From positions 372,001 to 436,000 of the forward strand of contig NZ_JAQPCG010000001.1 of NCBI RefSeq assembly GCF_028464145.1: 64,000 nucleotides of DNA, read 5' to 3'. The stretch comes from Maribacter sp. PR1. GTDB taxonomy: Bacteria; Bacteroidota; Bacteroidia; Flavobacteriales; Flavobacteriaceae. Below, piece after piece: positions 47,774-57,226 of this stretch; position 1 is the stretch's first letter, and each line of letters starts with the position of its first letter. A program made the translations under genes and the position numbers. The notes under the pieces were generated by a model. That model was not told the origin of the DNA. It worked only from the letters and a program-made list of their open reading frames with translations, and made no database searches.

Positions 47774-48568
47774 TTATCGCGCCATTCTAATTAATTCGGC
47801 CATATACACGTATTTCATATCTCTAGCTGCAATACCCTCTTGCATCAATTTGGTATTGGCGGGCGTTGCCCCCTCTTCATAGTTAATATTTTGGTTAAGG
47901 GCTTGCTTATAATCCTTGAACATGCTCACTGTCATATGGGAAGCATAAGTATCACTTCCTATTGGATTGATAAACCTAATTAGTCCCCAGCTATTCTTAT
48001 CACCCGCATCTACGGATTTTTGATGTAGGGGTTGAAACACTTCTGCCTCAGCCTTTTCATAAGTGCCATAACTCATTAAGTCCACTTTCATCATATCAAT
48101 TTCCGCTATTGTCCCTAAAACCATTTCTGCAGCTGAAGTCCCTGTAGTGGTTAGAATTTCCTCTGCATAAATTCTTACCGCCAAATCCCTGGTTTTGGCA
48201 GAACTATTTAACTTATTCATCAAATCGGACCCTGACATATTAGGATAGGCTGCTTTTGCGCGGTCCATTAAATTGGACCAACTACTACCATCCATCATCT
48301 TTACGGGATCACTATATAGTGAAACCGTAACATACTGAAAATCTTGCATTTCCCCTCCTGGACTAAGTGCCCATAAATCCCATCCAAGAATATCTCCTCC
48401 TTTTACACGCTGCTCTTGGATTTTTTGCCAGAATTCCTCTACTTCTGAATATGCGGTTTCCTGCTCATTATCTACTTTCATGAATTCAAAAACTAGATAC
48501 AATTTTTCTTGTGCATTGGCCATTCCGCAGAATAACATCAATACCACAATTAGCATTACTTTTTTCAT
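47774..48568 (-). CDS. Secreted protein with duplicated dimeric alpha/beta-barrel-like domain
   Basis: The 264-residue protein has a signal peptide (MKKVMLIVVLMLFCGMANAQ). Two halves look alike: about 22-110 (LYLVFEFMKVDNEQETAYSE, ending FQYVTVSLYSD) and about 145-235 (MMKVDLMSYGTYEKAEAEVF, ending YASHMTVSMFKD). Each has a beta-alpha-beta pattern with a Trp/Gly stretch, as in ABM or NIPSNAP-type ferredoxin-like domains. I recognise no named family. It is 144 bases downstream of the LytTR regulator gene on the same strand. The secreted protein at 53360 has a similar general layout. Confidence 0.65.
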   Translation of the reverse strand: MKKVMLIVVLMLFCGMANAQEKLYLVFEFMKVDNEQETAYSEVEEFWQKIQEQRVKGGDILGWDLWALSPGGEMQDFQYVTVSLYSDPVKMMDGSSWSNLMDRAKAAYPNMSGSDLMNKLNSSAKTRDLAVRIYAEEILTTTGTSAAEMVLGTIAEIDMMKVDLMSYGTYEKAEAEVFQPLHQKSVDAGDKNSWGLIRFINPIGSDTYASHMTVSMFKDYKQALNQNINYEEGATPANTKLMQEGIAARDMKYVYMAELIRMAR

Positions 48569-48712
48569 GTTCTTTAATTTATTGGTTGAATTGGATCTAG
48601 TTCTTCCAGACCTCAGCTAAGAGTAACCTATTTTGTAAAATAAAGATTTTAAAACAGGACGAACGAGTGCTATTTGTGTCCGAGGTAACGCTTTAAATTA
48701 TCAAATACCGGA

Positions 48713-49444
48713 TCAAATTGTATGTATACGGGACATTAAAAATTCCTTATGGGATTTACTCAGTGGAATTACCTTGCGGCCAATTTCTAAATGATGGTCC
48801 GTCACTACATCCACCTTTGAAATATTGATTACATAAGATCTATGGACTCGGATAAAGCTTGACAAAGGAAGTTCTTCTTCCATTGTTTTTAAGGTACTGG
48901 CAAGAACGTGTTTGCACTTTTCAGTAACCAATGTACAATAGTTACGGTCCGCCTCTATATAGAGGATATCGTTCAAAAGCAATTTACTCATCTTGCCATT
49001 ACACCGAATAAAAATACGGTCCTCCATAAACTGGATTTCATTCAAAGGTTTTTGATACCCCTCCCTTTCCTCAAGTTGCTCCACTGCCAGAGCAATAGTT
49101 CTTTGTAAATCCAATCTATTAAAGGGTTTCGAAACAAAAGCAAATGGGTGGGTTTTCCGGGCTCTGGTAAAAGTAACCTCATCGCTATTGGCCGTTAAAT
49201 AAATGATGGGAATATTATGATTTTCCTGTATTAAAGCAACGGTCTCTATACCATTAAGTTTTCCTTTCAGGTTAATGTCCATTAAAATGATGTCCGGAGA
49301 GTTTGCATTGGTATGCATTATTGCCTCCTCGCCCCTAGATTCAATTCCTGTTACTTCATAGCCCAAGGTGGATAATTGTAAGGATAAATTGGCTCCTATA
49401 ATCATATCATCCTCAACTATCAATATTCGAGTTTTCTTTTCCAT
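48713..49444 (-). CDS. LytTR-type response regulator
   Basis: The 243-residue protein has a CheY-like receiver domain (1-125, acidic pair ED at 11-12, phosphorylation site Asp56, conserved Lys in FVSKPFN). It is followed by a LytTR DNA-binding domain (about 140-240; LNDILYIEADRNYCTLVT, FIRVHRSYVINI). The start codon directly abuts the stop of the kinase gene, so they form one operon and a cognate pair. LytTR regulators activate cell-surface and extracellular functions in many bacteria; the targets here are unknown. Confidence 0.92.
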   Translation of the reverse strand: MEKKTRILIVEDDMIIGANLSLQLSTLGYEVTGIESRGEEAIMHTNANSPDIILMDINLKGKLNGIETVALIQENHNIPIIYLTANSDEVTFTRARKTHPFAFVSKPFNRLDLQRTIALAVEQLEEREGYQKPLNEIQFMEDRIFIRCNGKMSKLLLNDILYIEADRNYCTLVTEKCKHVLASTLKTMEEELPLSSFIRVHRSYVINISKVDVVTDHHLEIGRKVIPLSKSHKEFLMSRIHTI

Positions 49445-51403
49445 CTAGGCCGCTTTTTTCAGTTGGAATTCAAAAGAGACCGCAGTTCCATTTTGTACCT
49501 TCAAATTCATTTTTCCATCTAACTGCTTCGTCAATAATTCTATGAGTTGGGTTCCAAAACCTAGGTCTTCATTTCCAACATCAGTTAACCTACCTATACC
49601 ATTATCCGCCACTTTAAGATGTAGCGAAGAATCAACTTTTCTTAAGGTTATTATTATTTCTCCGATTCCGTCCTTGGGAAAAGCGTACTTCATCGAATTC
49701 GTTAATAATTCATTGACTATTAACCCTATTGGAATCGCAAAATCTATATCCAATTCAAGTTCATCCATAAGACAAACCACAGAAATTCTTTCTTTGGCTC
49801 CGAATGAGTCGATAATATAATTGCCTAAATTGATAAAATAATCTTTCATTTCTACTGCCTCCAAACTCTTTCCTTGATAGAGTTTTTGATGAATCATGCT
49901 CATGCTCTGTACCCTTTGCTGACTTTTTTGCATAGCTTCTGCAATATTAGGATCGTACATTTGTGCAGCTTGAAGCGATAAAAGACTAGAGACAATTTCA
50001 AGATTGTTCTTGACGCGATGATGAATCTCTTTCAATAAAAATTCTTTCTCATTGTTTTGCTTTTGTAACAACCTATTTTTCTTAGCATTGCTACTAACAG
50101 CTTTATACAAAAGTATAAGGTAGAGTACCAAAAGGAAAAATAGAATATACGTCAGTGTCTGAATGGTTTTTTGTTTTTTTAATTGGCTCTGCTGTTCCAC
50201 GATCATACTTTCCTTTTCGGCAACCTTGAATTCTGTTTCTAGTAATGAGATATGCTGATCGGCCTGTTCAGTGAACACTGCACTTTTATAACTATCATAT
50301 TCCGAAAAAGCCTGATAAGCCTCTTGGTACTGATGATTCCCGGCAAATGCCTTACCTAGCTCACCATAGGCTTGGCTGAGATGGAAGGTGTCGCCAAAAT
50401 CGATAGTGGCCACCGCAATGCACTTTTTTAGGCTTTCCACGGCTAAATCATACTTCCCTTCCATGTTCTGAAGTTTTCCCATGGAAAGCCAACTGCGCAT
50501 GACCATATAATTATTGCTCAATAATTCAGCATATTTTAGGGCGTTCTCCCCAGCCTCTGTGGCCTTTTCAAAATCATTTTGGTAGGCATAGAGCTCTAGT
50601 TGCAACATATAGATGTCGCTCAAATTATTATAAAAGCCATAACGTTCTCCAATAACAATGGCATGCTGAAAATAGTCCATGGCCTTATCATATTCCTTCA
50701 ATCCCAAATAATTATTGCCAACTACAAACAAGGTAAAATCATAATCGAGGTCATTGATACCTCTTTCCTCAAAGGTCTCCAGGGACCTAAGGCCATATTC
50801 TAGACCAGCCTTGAATTTTGATTGTTTCCAAAACAGATTACTCAAGTCACTATAGGCCATAGCAATGGCCCAATTATCATTAAGTTTTCTACCCAATTCA
50901 AGGGTTTCCATGGCAAAATCAGCTGCTATATCCAATTGACCACGTCTTTCATAAACATAACCCAACTGCGTATTAAGTAGGGGTAGGTCTTTCTTTAGTA
51001 CTTTAGACCTTGCGCTTTCAAGGACAAATTCGGCACTATCCAGTTTTTCCATTCGCAATAGAATGGCTCCTTTTGTAATTTGAAACCGGCCTTCCCATAG
51101 TGCATTTTTACTTTCAGTTGTAAGTTGTAGTCCCATATCGGCAAAATCTTTTGCCTTGACCAAATTGCGCGTATGCCAGTAATAGGCCAAATCATTAAGC
51201 ATGGAGAATTTTAAAGCGTCTTGATTTGCCTTGGTATAGGATTCCTCTAGAACATCCAAATAGGAAGCGCCAAAATTGTCTGTTTCCACAAAGACCTTTT
51301 TGTAAGGTTTTTCGCGGTCAAAGTCAACAATCTGGGCAAGGGCAATACCGCAATCCAAAAAGGAAAGGAAACAAATACAGATGGCCTTAAAATAACTGCG
51401 CAT
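49445..51403 (-). CDS. TPR-containing sensor histidine kinase (HisKA_2 type)
   Basis: The 652-residue protein has a signal peptide (1-24), periplasmic TPR repeats (about 60-380), one TM helix (about 415-435) and a short coiled coil. The HisKA_2 motif IHHRVKNNLEIVSSLLSLQ follows (phospho-acceptor His461 or His462), and then an HATPase domain (NELLTNSMKYAFP, DNGIG, GFGTQLIELL). This is the common Bacteroidota TPR-kinase partnered with LytTR regulators. It is divergent from the SnoaL-like gene at 51626 across a 222-base gap that probably holds promoters for both. Confidence 0.93.
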   Translation of the reverse strand: MRSYFKAICICFLSFLDCGIALAQIVDFDREKPYKKVFVETDNFGASYLDVLEESYTKANQDALKFSMLNDLAYYWHTRNLVKAKDFADMGLQLTTESKNALWEGRFQITKGAILLRMEKLDSAEFVLESARSKVLKKDLPLLNTQLGYVYERRGQLDIAADFAMETLELGRKLNDNWAIAMAYSDLSNLFWKQSKFKAGLEYGLRSLETFEERGINDLDYDFTLFVVGNNYLGLKEYDKAMDYFQHAIVIGERYGFYNNLSDIYMLQLELYAYQNDFEKATEAGENALKYAELLSNNYMVMRSWLSMGKLQNMEGKYDLAVESLKKCIAVATIDFGDTFHLSQAYGELGKAFAGNHQYQEAYQAFSEYDSYKSAVFTEQADQHISLLETEFKVAEKESMIVEQQSQLKKQKTIQTLTYILFFLLVLYLILLYKAVSSNAKKNRLLQKQNNEKEFLLKEIHHRVKNNLEIVSSLLSLQAAQMYDPNIAEAMQKSQQRVQSMSMIHQKLYQGKSLEAVEMKDYFINLGNYIIDSFGAKERISVVCLMDELELDIDFAIPIGLIVNELLTNSMKYAFPKDGIGEIIITLRKVDSSLHLKVADNGIGRLTDVGNEDLGFGTQLIELLTKQLDGKMNLKVQNGTAVSFEFQLKKAA

Positions 51404-51625
51404 ACTGTGTATTGGTTTTAAAGAAAGGGGCGGTTGCCCTTGGAAGGTACAAATTTTATCTACAATAGCTACTCGATAAGTAATAATGATGCTTCGGACA
51501 AGAAAAACATGTGTTCGTCCTCATTGATTTCAACAACGAGTTAAAATTGACTTTTTTAACGTGTTCCTATATGACAACCATGTTCTCATTGAAACAATAA
51601 AGAAACTAGTATAAATATGATTTTC

Positions 51626-52150
51626 ATGAAAACCACCGTCCTTGGCCCAATTCTTTTGCTTCTTTTGATGGTCTACTGTGGTACGGATACAAAGCAACAG
51701 GTTAAAAATGCGAATGAAACTAAATTGAGATATACCGCATCGTTTGACAGCTACGTTCATTCGGTCTGGAACAACCAAAATATGGATAGCCTAAAAATAA
51801 TTGCTGTAGAAAAATTTACCCGGAAAATGAACGGTTCTGTTGTGGCAACCAATCAACAAGAAGTTGCGGCCCAAATGAACATTTATTTCACAGGTTTCCC
51901 CAATACAAGAATAGTTGTAGAAGACCAAATTTTCCAGGACAATAGATTGTCCGTCAACTGGACTTTTACAGGTACCCATACAGGAACATTTAAAGAAGTA
52001 ACTGCCACTGGGAAAAAGGTACATGTTAGTGGCCATTCCACATTCAAATTCAACGAGAATGGTAAAATATTGGAAGAAGATGCTTACTTCAACGAGCTGG
52101 AGCTCCTACAACAACTCGGATACACTTTAAACGAACCTATAATGAATTAA
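51626..52150 (+). CDS. SnoaL-like ester cyclase family lipoprotein
   Basis: I start the protein at ATG 51626 (MKTTVLGPILLLLLMVYCG), which gives a lipoprotein signal with Cys18; a start three codons upstream is also possible. The rest (about 150 residues) matches the NTF2/SnoaL fold, with VEDQIFQDNRLSVNWTFTGTHTG and VHVSGHSTFKFNENGKI, as in small proteins called ester cyclases. No catalytic role is established. It is read away from the kinase gene and is followed by a structured intergenic element. Confidence 0.78.
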   Translation: MKTTVLGPILLLLLMVYCGTDTKQQVKNANETKLRYTASFDSYVHSVWNNQNMDSLKIIAVEKFTRKMNGSVVATNQQEVAAQMNIYFTGFPNTRIVVEDQIFQDNRLSVNWTFTGTHTGTFKEVTATGKKVHVSGHSTFKFNENGKILEEDAYFNELELLQQLGYTLNEPIMN

Positions 52151-52155
52151 AAAAT

Positions 52156-52263
52156 AAAACAGGCAGGTGGAGTATTCGAGGAAATTTTGAAAATGCATCA
52201 AGAATAACGGTTGGTATCTTGGGTTATTGTCATATGTGTTTTCAATCTTAAACTGCCTGTTTT
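52156..52263 (+). ncRNA. Structured intergenic element with long-range stem
   Basis: AAAACAGGCAG (52156-52166) and CTGCCTGTTTT (52253-52263) are exact 11-base inverted repeats 86 bases apart, with a T run at the end. Inside, AATAAC (52203-52208) pairs with GTTATT (52223-52228). This could be a multibranched terminator of the SnoaL-like gene, an attenuator of the next gene, or a small RNA. It starts six bases after the stop codon. Confidence 0.4.
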
Positions 52264-52306
52264 TAATATAAACAAACCTAATTAAGAATCATCTAAAAAC
52301 TAAATC

Positions 52307-53203
52307 ATGAAAAAAACATTCGTTTTGGCAATCACAATCTTATCGCTTGTTGCTTGCAAGCAAGAACAGCGCTACACCCAGAATTCACCTGAGATTGACA
52401 CCTTCAAATCAGTCATTAAAAGCTATAATGACCAAGATTGGGATGCCATGCTAGTCCATTATGCCGATACGGCAAAGACCTACAATAACAGCTCGGACAT
52501 TGGTCTTACGCTTTCTGAAATGGTAGACTACCATAAAGAAAGCCTAAACAACCTATCGGCACGCGGTTTTTTGGAAAAAGAACAGGAATATGAAATGGTC
52601 GTGACCGATAAAGGCGATACATGGGTCAACTTTTGGGGGGACTGGGAAGGAACGCTTAAAGCCAACAACAAGAAAATAAAGATTCCCATTCATTTAACCG
52701 CACAGTTCAAGGATGGGAAAATAGTTCGTACCAGCGGAAACTGGGACAATGCCCCTATGGTTTTGGCATTACAGGAAATTGAAGCTATGAACAACCTTTT
52801 ACCAGAAGAAAACAGGGCGATTGTCAACAATATGTATCAATCTTTTTCACAAGGAGATGTTCCGGCAGTACTCGCTTCCTTAGATCCCAATGTGGTATGG
52901 ATGGAAGCCGAAGGAAATGCCTATGCGGATAGAAACCCTTATAAAGGTCCCGATGCTGTATTAGAAGGAGTATTCTCGAGGATTGGGGAAGACTATGAAT
53001 CCTTCACACTCGAAAATATCAAATTGCATGAAATGGCCGACGACAAAGTATTAGCCACCCTCCGATACAACGGCAAGCTAAAAGGAAATGGAGCCACAAT
53101 TGATGCCCAGGCGGCCCATTTATGGACGTTGAGTGATGGTAAGGTCATTGCTTTTCAGCAGTATGTAGACACAAAACAGCTCGATGAAGCTTTAAATAAA
53201 TAG
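52307..53203 (+). CDS. Lipoprotein with two NTF2/SnoaL-like domains
   Basis: The 298-residue protein has a lipoprotein signal (ILSLVACKQEQ, Cys17). Two NTF2-like halves follow: about 28-155 (FKSVIKSYNDQDWDAMLVHYAD, TAQFKDGKIVRTSGNWDN) and about 165-298 (NNMYQSFSQGDVPAVLASLDPNVVW, ALYNGKLKGNGATIDA-like strand and AHLWTLSDGKVIAFQQYVD). Ketosteroid-isomerase-like proteins of this type are often of unknown function. It follows the structured element and precedes the secreted protein at 53360 by 157 bases. Confidence 0.78.
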   Translation: MKKTFVLAITILSLVACKQEQRYTQNSPEIDTFKSVIKSYNDQDWDAMLVHYADTAKTYNNSSDIGLTLSEMVDYHKESLNNLSARGFLEKEQEYEMVVTDKGDTWVNFWGDWEGTLKANNKKIKIPIHLTAQFKDGKIVRTSGNWDNAPMVLALQEIEAMNNLLPEENRAIVNNMYQSFSQGDVPAVLASLDPNVVWMEAEGNAYADRNPYKGPDAVLEGVFSRIGEDYESFTLENIKLHEMADDKVLATLRYNGKLKGNGATIDAQAAHLWTLSDGKVIAFQQYVDTKQLDEALNK

Positions 53204-53359
53204 AATTAACAAAGAAGATAAATTTCTTTTGGTAGTAGTCTCTACCAATTATGAATTACAGGTAATGAAATGGTTCCCTGAGAACAGGATCTAAAGTAGG
53301 ACTACATATTTATTACCTACAGAAAATTATAGAACAATAACCAATTAAATATAAAAACA

Positions 53360-54121
53360 ATGAAAAAATTAATGTGTACCCTATTGCTATTACCCTTATT
53401 GGCCGTAGCGCAAACAAATGAATCTTTGATTATTGAAAATGTGATGCTTACCGTGAATTCTGAAAACATCAAGGAATTCGAAGCCGGTATTGCCGCCCAT
53501 AATAAAAAATTCCATGCAGATGGACCCTACGGCGCCAGGGTCTATAACATTCTTAATGGTAAAAATGCCGGTAAATATATGTTGGTTATGGGGCCATTAC
53601 CTTGGAGTGCAATGGATGCAAGACCATCGAGCCAAGAACATACAGATGACAATGATAAAAACATAACTAAATACATGACCCCGGACGTTGAGGTAAATTA
53701 TATGAAAATGCATCCTGAACTCTCCAACTTCTCTAAAGACTTTGAAATCAATAAAGTATCGGTCTTTATGATAGATGTAAAGCGATTTAAAGAACAGGAA
53801 TTTATGGAAAAAGTGCTAAAAAAGGTGGTTAAAATGTATTTGGAAAAAAGGCCTGATCAGATTTATGGAATCTACTCCAATGAAATGAATAATATGGACG
53901 GTATGGATTTCGCTTGGGTAGACTTCTTTAATAATTCTTCTTGGTTGGGCGAAGAAGATACTTTTGCACAGGATTTCGAATCCGTTCATGGGACTGGAAG
54001 TCTTCAACAATTCATGGCAGATGTAGAGGCTACTACCGATGGTGACCGAACTGAAATATGGACACTAAGAAAAGATCTCAGTGGGCCAAGTGCCAAGGTA
54101 ATGTCAGCGACCCGGCAATAA
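53360..54121 (+). CDS. Secreted protein of unknown function
   Basis: The 253-residue protein has a signal peptide (MKKLMCTLLLLPLLAVAQ). The mature part has beta-alpha patterns typical of dimeric alpha/beta-barrel domains (SLIIENVMLTVNSENIKEFE, and YMLVMGPLPWSAMD). A second half follows (VFMIDVKRFKEQEFMEKVLKK, and FAWVDFFNNSSWLG). This resembles the general layout of the protein at 47774, although sequence identity is not obvious by eye. It ends with a strong terminator. Confidence 0.65.
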   Translation: MKKLMCTLLLLPLLAVAQTNESLIIENVMLTVNSENIKEFEAGIAAHNKKFHADGPYGARVYNILNGKNAGKYMLVMGPLPWSAMDARPSSQEHTDDNDKNITKYMTPDVEVNYMKMHPELSNFSKDFEINKVSVFMIDVKRFKEQEFMEKVLKKVVKMYLEKRPDQIYGIYSNEMNNMDGMDFAWVDFFNNSSWLGEEDTFAQDFESVHGTGSLQQFMADVEATTDGDRTEIWTLRKDLSGPSAKVMSATRQ

Positions 54122-54165
54122 TACGATTTTGAATTAGCTTATTATCTTAATTAACCGGTGCTAAT

Positions 54166-54195
54166 AAAACCCAGGGTGACCTGGGTTTTTATTTA
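54166..54195 (+). terminator. Terminator after the secreted protein gene at 53360
   Basis: AAAACCCAG (54166-54174) and CTGGGTTTT (54181-54189) form a 9-bp stem with a 6-base loop and a T-rich tail, 45 bases after the stop. Confidence 0.85.
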
Positions 54196-54413
54196 ATGAA
54201 TTGCTTTAGATTTCATGACTCCAATTACTTAAAGCTGAAATAGCTCATCCATACAGCAATCATTGCTCTGAGAAGCATATCACAATATAAAAGTGGTACA
54301 AGTGCCAGGATAATCAGCCTTAACAACAATATACTACTCAAATAAATAAGGATACAATTTCATTAAAAGCCATTGGCAATACAGAAAATACGGTGTTCAA
54401 CAAAAAAACTACT

Positions 54414-54749
54414 ATGGAAACAAGTAAAAACAAATGGTCCAAAAAAGAACTGCAAATTTATATTCTATTGCTATGTGCAAATGCAGATTCCAATGTAACC
54501 GATGAAGAACTGGATTTAATAAAATCGAAAACGGACAAGGAAACCTTTAAAAAGATGCAAAAGGAGTTCGGAAACGATTCTGAGGACGAAAGTCTTGAAA
54601 AAATCCAACAAAATGTGCACTTGCACTATTTCTCCCATATGGAACTTATAGCCTTTCGAAAAGAGGTTCATGCGGTTTTCTTTACGGATAATAAATTTGA
54701 TAGGATGGAGCGTAACCTGTATAGAATATTGGATAATATAATCTATTAA
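54414..54749 (+). CDS. Hypothetical protein, possibly TerB-like
   Basis: The product is about 111 residues, starting at ATG 54414 (METSKNKWSKKELQIYILL). A GTG at 54393 gives a seven-residue extension but looks less likely. It is all-helical and very charged, with ILLLCANADSNVTDEELDLIK near the N-terminus, similar to the A-x-AD-x-x-x-x-xEE pattern of TerB-like domains. There is no signal peptide. The function is unknown. Confidence 0.55.
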   Translation: METSKNKWSKKELQIYILLLCANADSNVTDEELDLIKSKTDKETFKKMQKEFGNDSEDESLEKIQQNVHLHYFSHMELIAFRKEVHAVFFTDNKFDRMERNLYRILDNIIY

Positions 54750-54807
54750 GACCAACCCACATGGGCTTTTACAAAACTATCATGATTAAACAATAATAAC
54801 TTAAACT

Positions 54808-55440
54808 ATGGAAAAAGCATATAAAAAATTAGGCTACTTCTTTTTGCTCATGATCCCATTGATATTCTTGGGGTTTTATAAATCGTATTTTGTTCAATTT
54901 CCAAATTTTGAAGAGAACATAACCACGTTCATTCACCTCCATGCACTAATCTCCTCTATTTGGATACTCCTGCTCATAGTTCAACCTCTTCTCATTGCGA
55001 ACAAAAAACACCAATTACATAGAAAACTTGGAAAACTATCCTATGTAGTCTTTCCGCTTCTGATTTTGTCTTTTGTTCCCCAAATAATTCGAATCATAAA
55101 TTCAGATGCACCCCTGTTTTTGTTCTTTCCATTAGCCGATAGCGTGCTGTTGATTCTATTTTATGCATTGGCTATGTTTAATAAGAGGAATACCGCAAAA
55201 CATATGCGGTACATTATAGGAACCGCGACTGTTTTTTTGGGGCCAACACTTGGTCGCATTGGTCCAAATATTTTAGAACTATCACCAGGTGTATCCCAAA
55301 ACATACAATACGGATTAATCTACGTCATATTAATAAGTTTAATTTTTTTAGATAAAAAGAATAAAAAAAATTATCGCCCCTATATTTTCATTCTAACAAT
55401 TTGGACACTACACCAAATCATCTTTAATCTGATATTTTAA
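54808..55440 (+). CDS. Six-TM membrane protein of unknown function
   Basis: The 210-residue protein has about six TM helices. His residues at the ends of TM helices (HLHALISSIWILLL, and HRKLGKLSYVVFPLLI) and AKHMRYIIGTATVF are reminiscent of heme-binding or DUF2306-like membrane proteins. That is a resemblance only, and I assign no function. It lies 58 bases after the hypothetical gene at 54414 on the same strand. Confidence 0.6.
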   Translation: MEKAYKKLGYFFLLMIPLIFLGFYKSYFVQFPNFEENITTFIHLHALISSIWILLLIVQPLLIANKKHQLHRKLGKLSYVVFPLLILSFVPQIIRIINSDAPLFLFFPLADSVLLILFYALAMFNKRNTAKHMRYIIGTATVFLGPTLGRIGPNILELSPGVSQNIQYGLIYVILISLIFLDKKNKKNYRPYIFILTIWTLHQIIFNLIF

Positions 55441-55726
55441 AAAAGACAACACCTTGAACGAAATATATAGCAACAATTAAAAACCCTTTGTAGTTCTATA
55501 CAAGACTCTAAAGTAGAAAACAAATTAAGGTTAAAAGTATAATTATTGCGAATTATACGGACGTACAGGTCTCCTTGGCGATATATTTTTGACTTTTTCA
55601 TTTTAAAACACCTAATATCAAACTCTTACGCATAACCTTGGTACAACAGAAAACCGTACATTTAAGAACCATAGGTGGTTTTAGGACAGACTTCCGATGT
55701 ACTGCAATACGAAAAACCGCTAATCA

Positions 55727-56446
55727 ATGATAAAATTCTTTAGACGAATCCGTCAAAAGCTGCTCACTGAAAATAAGTTCAGTAAATACCTGCTCTATGC
55801 TATTGGGGAGATTATTTTAGTCGTTATCGGAATCCTAATTGCGCTTTCTATTAACAATTGGAATGAAGGCAATAAAATAAAAGCAAAGGAAAGAGAGATT
55901 TTACTTCATATGAAACGAAATTTGGAATCCAATCTACAACAGTATTATCCAAAACAAGTAATTGAAAATGCTTTAAAAGCCAATAATGTTATCTTGGAAC
56001 ATTTAGAACAGGCCAAACCCTATACTGATAGTTTGGATTACTATTTTGGATGGATACCGGCTTATACGCGCTACATGCCCAATACCACTGCTTATGAAAA
56101 TTTGAAGAGCATAGGTTTTGATATTATCTCCAACGATACTTTACGCGAAAACTATCAAAATTTATTTGCTTTCAATTATAGTCTTATAGAATTTCAGAGA
56201 AATGAATTGGCGTACAATAACGCCATAGTATTTAAAGAATTTTACAAAAAACATTTCCGCAATTTTATCTGGCAAAAGAATGCTACACCAATTGATTATC
56301 AAGCCCTAACCAAAAACAATGAATTTCATGAAATGCTATTGACGACGAGAAGGGAAAACACTGAGCAAATGAGATTACGGGATTTAACCAATGTAGAAAT
56401 AGAAAAATTAATACAAATGATCAATAGAGAACTTCATGAGCCATGA
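55727..56446 (+). CDS. DUF6090 family protein, copy 1
   Basis: The 239-residue protein begins with the DUF6090 module: MIKFFRRIRQKLLTENKFSK, then a TM helix (about 21-43) and SINNWNE. The module is followed by a helical C-terminal domain. Its C-terminal half matches copy 2 (PYTDSLD, YMPNTTAYENLKSIGFDIISND, KNATPIDYQAL). The stop overlaps the start of copy 2 by four bases (ATGA), so translation is coupled. The function is unknown; the topology suggests a short cytoplasmic N-terminus and an extracytoplasmic helical domain. Confidence 0.8.
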   Translation: MIKFFRRIRQKLLTENKFSKYLLYAIGEIILVVIGILIALSINNWNEGNKIKAKEREILLHMKRNLESNLQQYYPKQVIENALKANNVILEHLEQAKPYTDSLDYYFGWIPAYTRYMPNTTAYENLKSIGFDIISNDTLRENYQNLFAFNYSLIEFQRNELAYNNAIVFKEFYKKHFRNFIWQKNATPIDYQALTKNNEFHEMLLTTRRENTEQMRLRDLTNVEIEKLIQMINRELHEP

Positions 56447-57162
56447 TTAAATTCTTCCGCCATATCCGTCAAAAACTACTTTCTGAAAACAAGTTCAGTA
56501 AATATCTGCTCTATGCTATTGGGGAGATTGCGCTAGTGATGATTGGTATTTTACTAGCACTTCAAGTAAATAATTGGAATGAAGAAAGTAAAGAAAGAGA
56601 AGTTGAGTTGGGTATCTTAAGACAAATAAAAAAAACGCTTACAGAAGATTTAGTATATGAAAATGAAAATTATGCAATTAAAAACGCCATAAATTCTAGT
56701 GATATAATAATTGAACACCTTGTGAATAAATTACCCTATAGCGATTCCTTGGATATACATTTCGGCAATCTATCTTCTTATAGATTACATATGCCCAATA
56801 CATCAGCTTATGACAATTTGAAAAGTATAGGGTTTGGCATTATTAGGAATGATTCTTTGAGAGAAAAGTACCAGAAATTATACGTCATAAACTACAGATT
56901 CTCAGCATTTACTCGCAATAATATTGATGTGAAAAAGGCAGAAAAATTCAATGAATTTTTTTTTGACAATTTCATAGATATAGAATGGGAGAAAAACGCT
57001 ACTCCTATAGATTATTATGCTTTATGTGAAAATCAAAAATTTATTGAATTTGTCAAATGGAATAAAAAACAAAATTTAGAGAGGAAGGAAGTTTCCAATT
57101 GGACCATACAGGAAATTAAAAATGTAATCCAATTAATTGACGATGAACTTAAAATACGATAA
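56443..57162 (+). CDS. DUF6090 family protein, copy 2
   Basis: The 239-residue paralogue begins MIKFFRHIRQKLLSENKFSK and has a TM helix (about 21-43) with QVNNWNE. The ectodomain is related to that of copy 1 (PYSDSLD, MPNTSAYDNLKSIGFGIIRND, EKNATPIDYYAL). Copies 1 and 2 therefore look like a recent duplication, whereas copies 3 and 4 share only the N-terminal module with them. Confidence 0.8.
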   Translation: MIKFFRHIRQKLLSENKFSKYLLYAIGEIALVMIGILLALQVNNWNEESKEREVELGILRQIKKTLTEDLVYENENYAIKNAINSSDIIIEHLVNKLPYSDSLDIHFGNLSSYRLHMPNTSAYDNLKSIGFGIIRNDSLREKYQKLYVINYRFSAFTRNNIDVKKAEKFNEFFFDNFIDIEWEKNATPIDYYALCENQKFIEFVKWNKKQNLERKEVSNWTIQEIKNVIQLIDDELKIR

Positions 57163-57226
57163 TAAAATATTCCATATCAATTAAAAATTATATCTAGAAT
57201 ATAGACGGTGTTTTAAATGTAATCCA

